From: Nemertoderma westbladi
Taxonomy: Eukaryota; Xenacoelomorpha; Nemertodermatida; Nemertodermatidae
Reading direction: 5' to 3'
DNA: 28,238 nucleotides
NCBI GenBank assembly: GCA_032718475.1
Contig: JAUCBJ010001173.1
Location: 1 to 28,238 of the forward strand
Positions 26,704 to 28,238 of this stretch are shown here, piece by piece. The stretch's first letter is position 1, and every line of letters starts with the position of its first letter. The notes beneath the pieces are model-generated. The model saw only the letters and a program-made list of their open reading frames with translations, was not told where the DNA came from and searched no databases. A program made the translations under genes and the position numbers.

Positions 26704-27321
26704 TCAAAATATCAAATGCGCCTGCATACTGAACTCTGGCCGATAATATTGACCATTTCTTATATTTGTATGTTTTGTTCACGATTCACGAACATTTTCG
26801 CTATTATATACCAAATTTCTAGAATGTTCTACACAGAAAAAATTATGGAACATTTTTGTATACCAGTAAACATGTTCTAGAACAACAATTTAAAAATAAC
26901 AAAAACTAGCTTGCTAATATATTAATTTTGAACTATTTTAAAAAATGTAATATAATTATAAAAATAATAGTTAACATATTGACGAACATACTGTACTATA
27001 GCTATTATAAAAAAATACCTTATATTAGGTAATTTCCTACATTAGGTAAAAGAAATAGTTAATAATACACTCTGTTATTAATAGTAACCAAGACAGCGTG
27101 AGCAATAAATAAATAGGTGGATTACTTACGGCTCATCCATAGACGAGCGCAATCCAGAAAATTAACAATAAAATATATTTATTAAATACTTAACTTAAAA
27201 TATATTTATTCAAAAATTTTAACATTACTCAATACTCAACGCCGATAGTATTAACAGCGAGTTGTTATTTAGAACTTTACAATTTTAGATGACATTAAAG
27301 CATTGTATTGTATTTGGTGTT
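26704..27321. other. AT-rich intergenic, no gene seen
   Basis: Contains two TTCTAGAA sites (26817, 26875) and simple AT-rich repeats. A short minus-strand ATGGATGAGCC|GTAAGT at 27140-27124 looks like a start codon and donor but is only 11 nt long. Nothing else was recognised. Confidence 0.5.
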
Positions 27322-27410
27322 ATTGTTTACGTGGTAACCCATGACGCCGTTAAGTAATGTCCACTAATGCGACATTACTTAACGCCGTCATTGGATACCA
27401 CGTAAATAAT
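27322..27410. repeat. Foldback: 40-bp arms, 9-nt loop
   Basis: 27322-27361 and 27371-27410 are inverted complements at 36 of 40 positions, with loop CACTAATGC. Both arms contain TTTACGTGGTA and GTTAAGTAATGTC. MITE-like foldback or hairpin-RNA source; no clear target duplication. Confidence 0.9.
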
Positions 27411-27694
27411 AGGTGGAAATACGCCTGACAGCCAGATATGCCTACTGCATTACCTGCCGGTAGGCGGGGTATAGCTATTAATAACCAGTTGGACCTAGCT
27501 ATATTATTATAATAACATGGTTCCAAACGCCACCATAAATATAAGCTAACTTATTTATAACATAATTTATGTCATTTTTACATTTATTTATACAGCAACT
27601 AATATAATTTGTGTAGTTTCTATCACTTATAAATGTATGTACACCAATAAAGGAGATATACAAATGTACATAATGTAAAATAATGCCGCCGTAA

Positions 27695-28238
27695 AATGCT
27701 TCTTTTCCTCAATTGGTAAAGTGGCAACGTTTATTGTGGCAACGAAAAGCCCGCCTCTGTAACCTGGCCCTTTCCTCAAATACATAAAGTTTATTGTTTT
27801 GGTTATAATAACCCTTCTATGTAACCTGCTTCTTTCCCCCCAGGTAAATTGATCGTTTATTGTTTTGGTTAGAAAAGCCCGCCTCGGAACCTGTTCCTTT
27901 GCCTCAATAGGTAAAGTGATTGTTATTGTTTTGGTTAGAATAACCAGTCTATGTAACCTGCTCCGTTCCCTCAATTGGCTGATTGGGTAAGGTGCTCGTT
28001 TATTGTTTTGGTTATAAAAGCCTGCCTCTGAGAACCTCCTCCTTTGCTTCAATGGGTAAAGTGGTCGTTTATTGTTTTGGGTAGAAAACCCGCCTCTGTA
28101 ACCTGCTCCTTTCCCTCAATTGGTAATGTTATCGTTTATTGTTTTGGTTAGAAAAGACCACCTTTGTAACCTGCTCCTTTCCTTCATTTGGTAAAGTGAC
28201 TGTTTATTGTTTTCGTTAGAAAATCCCGCATCTGTATC
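27695..28238 (+). repeat. ~66-bp tandem array, about 8 diverged units
   Basis: Units of 59-78 bp with consensus blocks CTGCTCCTTTCCCTCAATTG, GTAAAGTG, CGTTTATTGTTTTGGTTA and GCCCGCCTCTGTAAC. They start near 27702, 27768, 27827, 27891, 27958, 28036, 28103 and 28171, and the array runs off the window. Dispersed relatives in reverse orientation are at 2598-2640 and 4341-4358/9134-9180. Confidence 0.9.

Noticed and set aside
27124-27160. Minus-strand ATGGATGAGCC followed by GTAAGT as a mini first exon
   Set aside because: Only 11 coding nucleotides and no supporting downstream exon; chance is likely.
27627-28052. 141-codon minus-strand ORF over the 66-bp array
   Set aside because: Its internal repeats simply mirror the tandem DNA units, whose lengths are not all multiples of three.
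25577-28238. CRISPR-like array
   Set aside because: The tandem repeats have no unique spacers and the context is a eukaryotic genome.

Overview
This is eukaryotic, animal nuclear DNA. An intronless serpin with an AATAAA signal, a copia LTR retrotransposon, a BEL/Pao LTR retrotransposon and a LINE remnant sit in AT-rich DNA full of minisatellites, foldbacks and long G/C homopolymers. The mix suggests a repeat-rich invertebrate, perhaps marine; the species cannot be named from the sequence. Almost everything outside the serpin is mobile or repetitive.

Layout. 1-4358: a decayed minus-strand ORF (zinc-finger-like CxxC...CxxC, coiled coil, Pro/Ala-rich decamer tail made by a 30-bp minisatellite), dispersed repeat copies, a 23-C tract and one weak plus-strand candidate exon ending at a GTAAGT donor. 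4359-9133: a complete, apparently young copia element on the minus strand, with 242-bp LTRs that read as identical, a 5-bp target duplication AACCA, one uninterrupted Gag-Pol ORF and a primer site matching the anticodon arm of initiator tRNA-Met. It sits inside a copy of a dispersed repeat whose relatives form a ~66-bp tandem array at the right end of the window.

10142-21368: an old, 11.2-kb BEL/Pao element on the plus strand with ~4-5% diverged TG...CA LTRs and a near-perfect 5-bp target duplication. Gag is split over several frames. Protease motifs follow, then the last part of integrase and the Pol C-terminus; reverse transcriptase, RNase H and the integrase core are missing. Downstream of Pol, in the position where some LTR elements carry env, lies about 2.5 kb of broken accessory coding sequence: a 3'-5' exonuclease-like (RNase D/WRN-type) domain followed by a charged helical region, an acidic motif and three consecutive CCHC zinc knuckles. 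This accessory module is the strongest candidate for something undescribed.

21369-22960: a full-length cytosolic-type serpin on the minus strand, ~300 bp beyond the BEL LTR; its stop codon overlaps its poly(A) signal. 23137-25206: a damaged non-LTR retrotransposon (APE endonuclease part, RT part, duplicated C-terminus, TAG-repeat tail). 25207-28238: no genes recognised, but dense structure: a perfect 32-bp-arm hairpin, a 33-bp minisatellite, six TTCTAGAA palindromes within 1 kb, an inverted pair of C18/G18-bearing repeats, a 40-bp foldback and the ~66-bp array running off the window.
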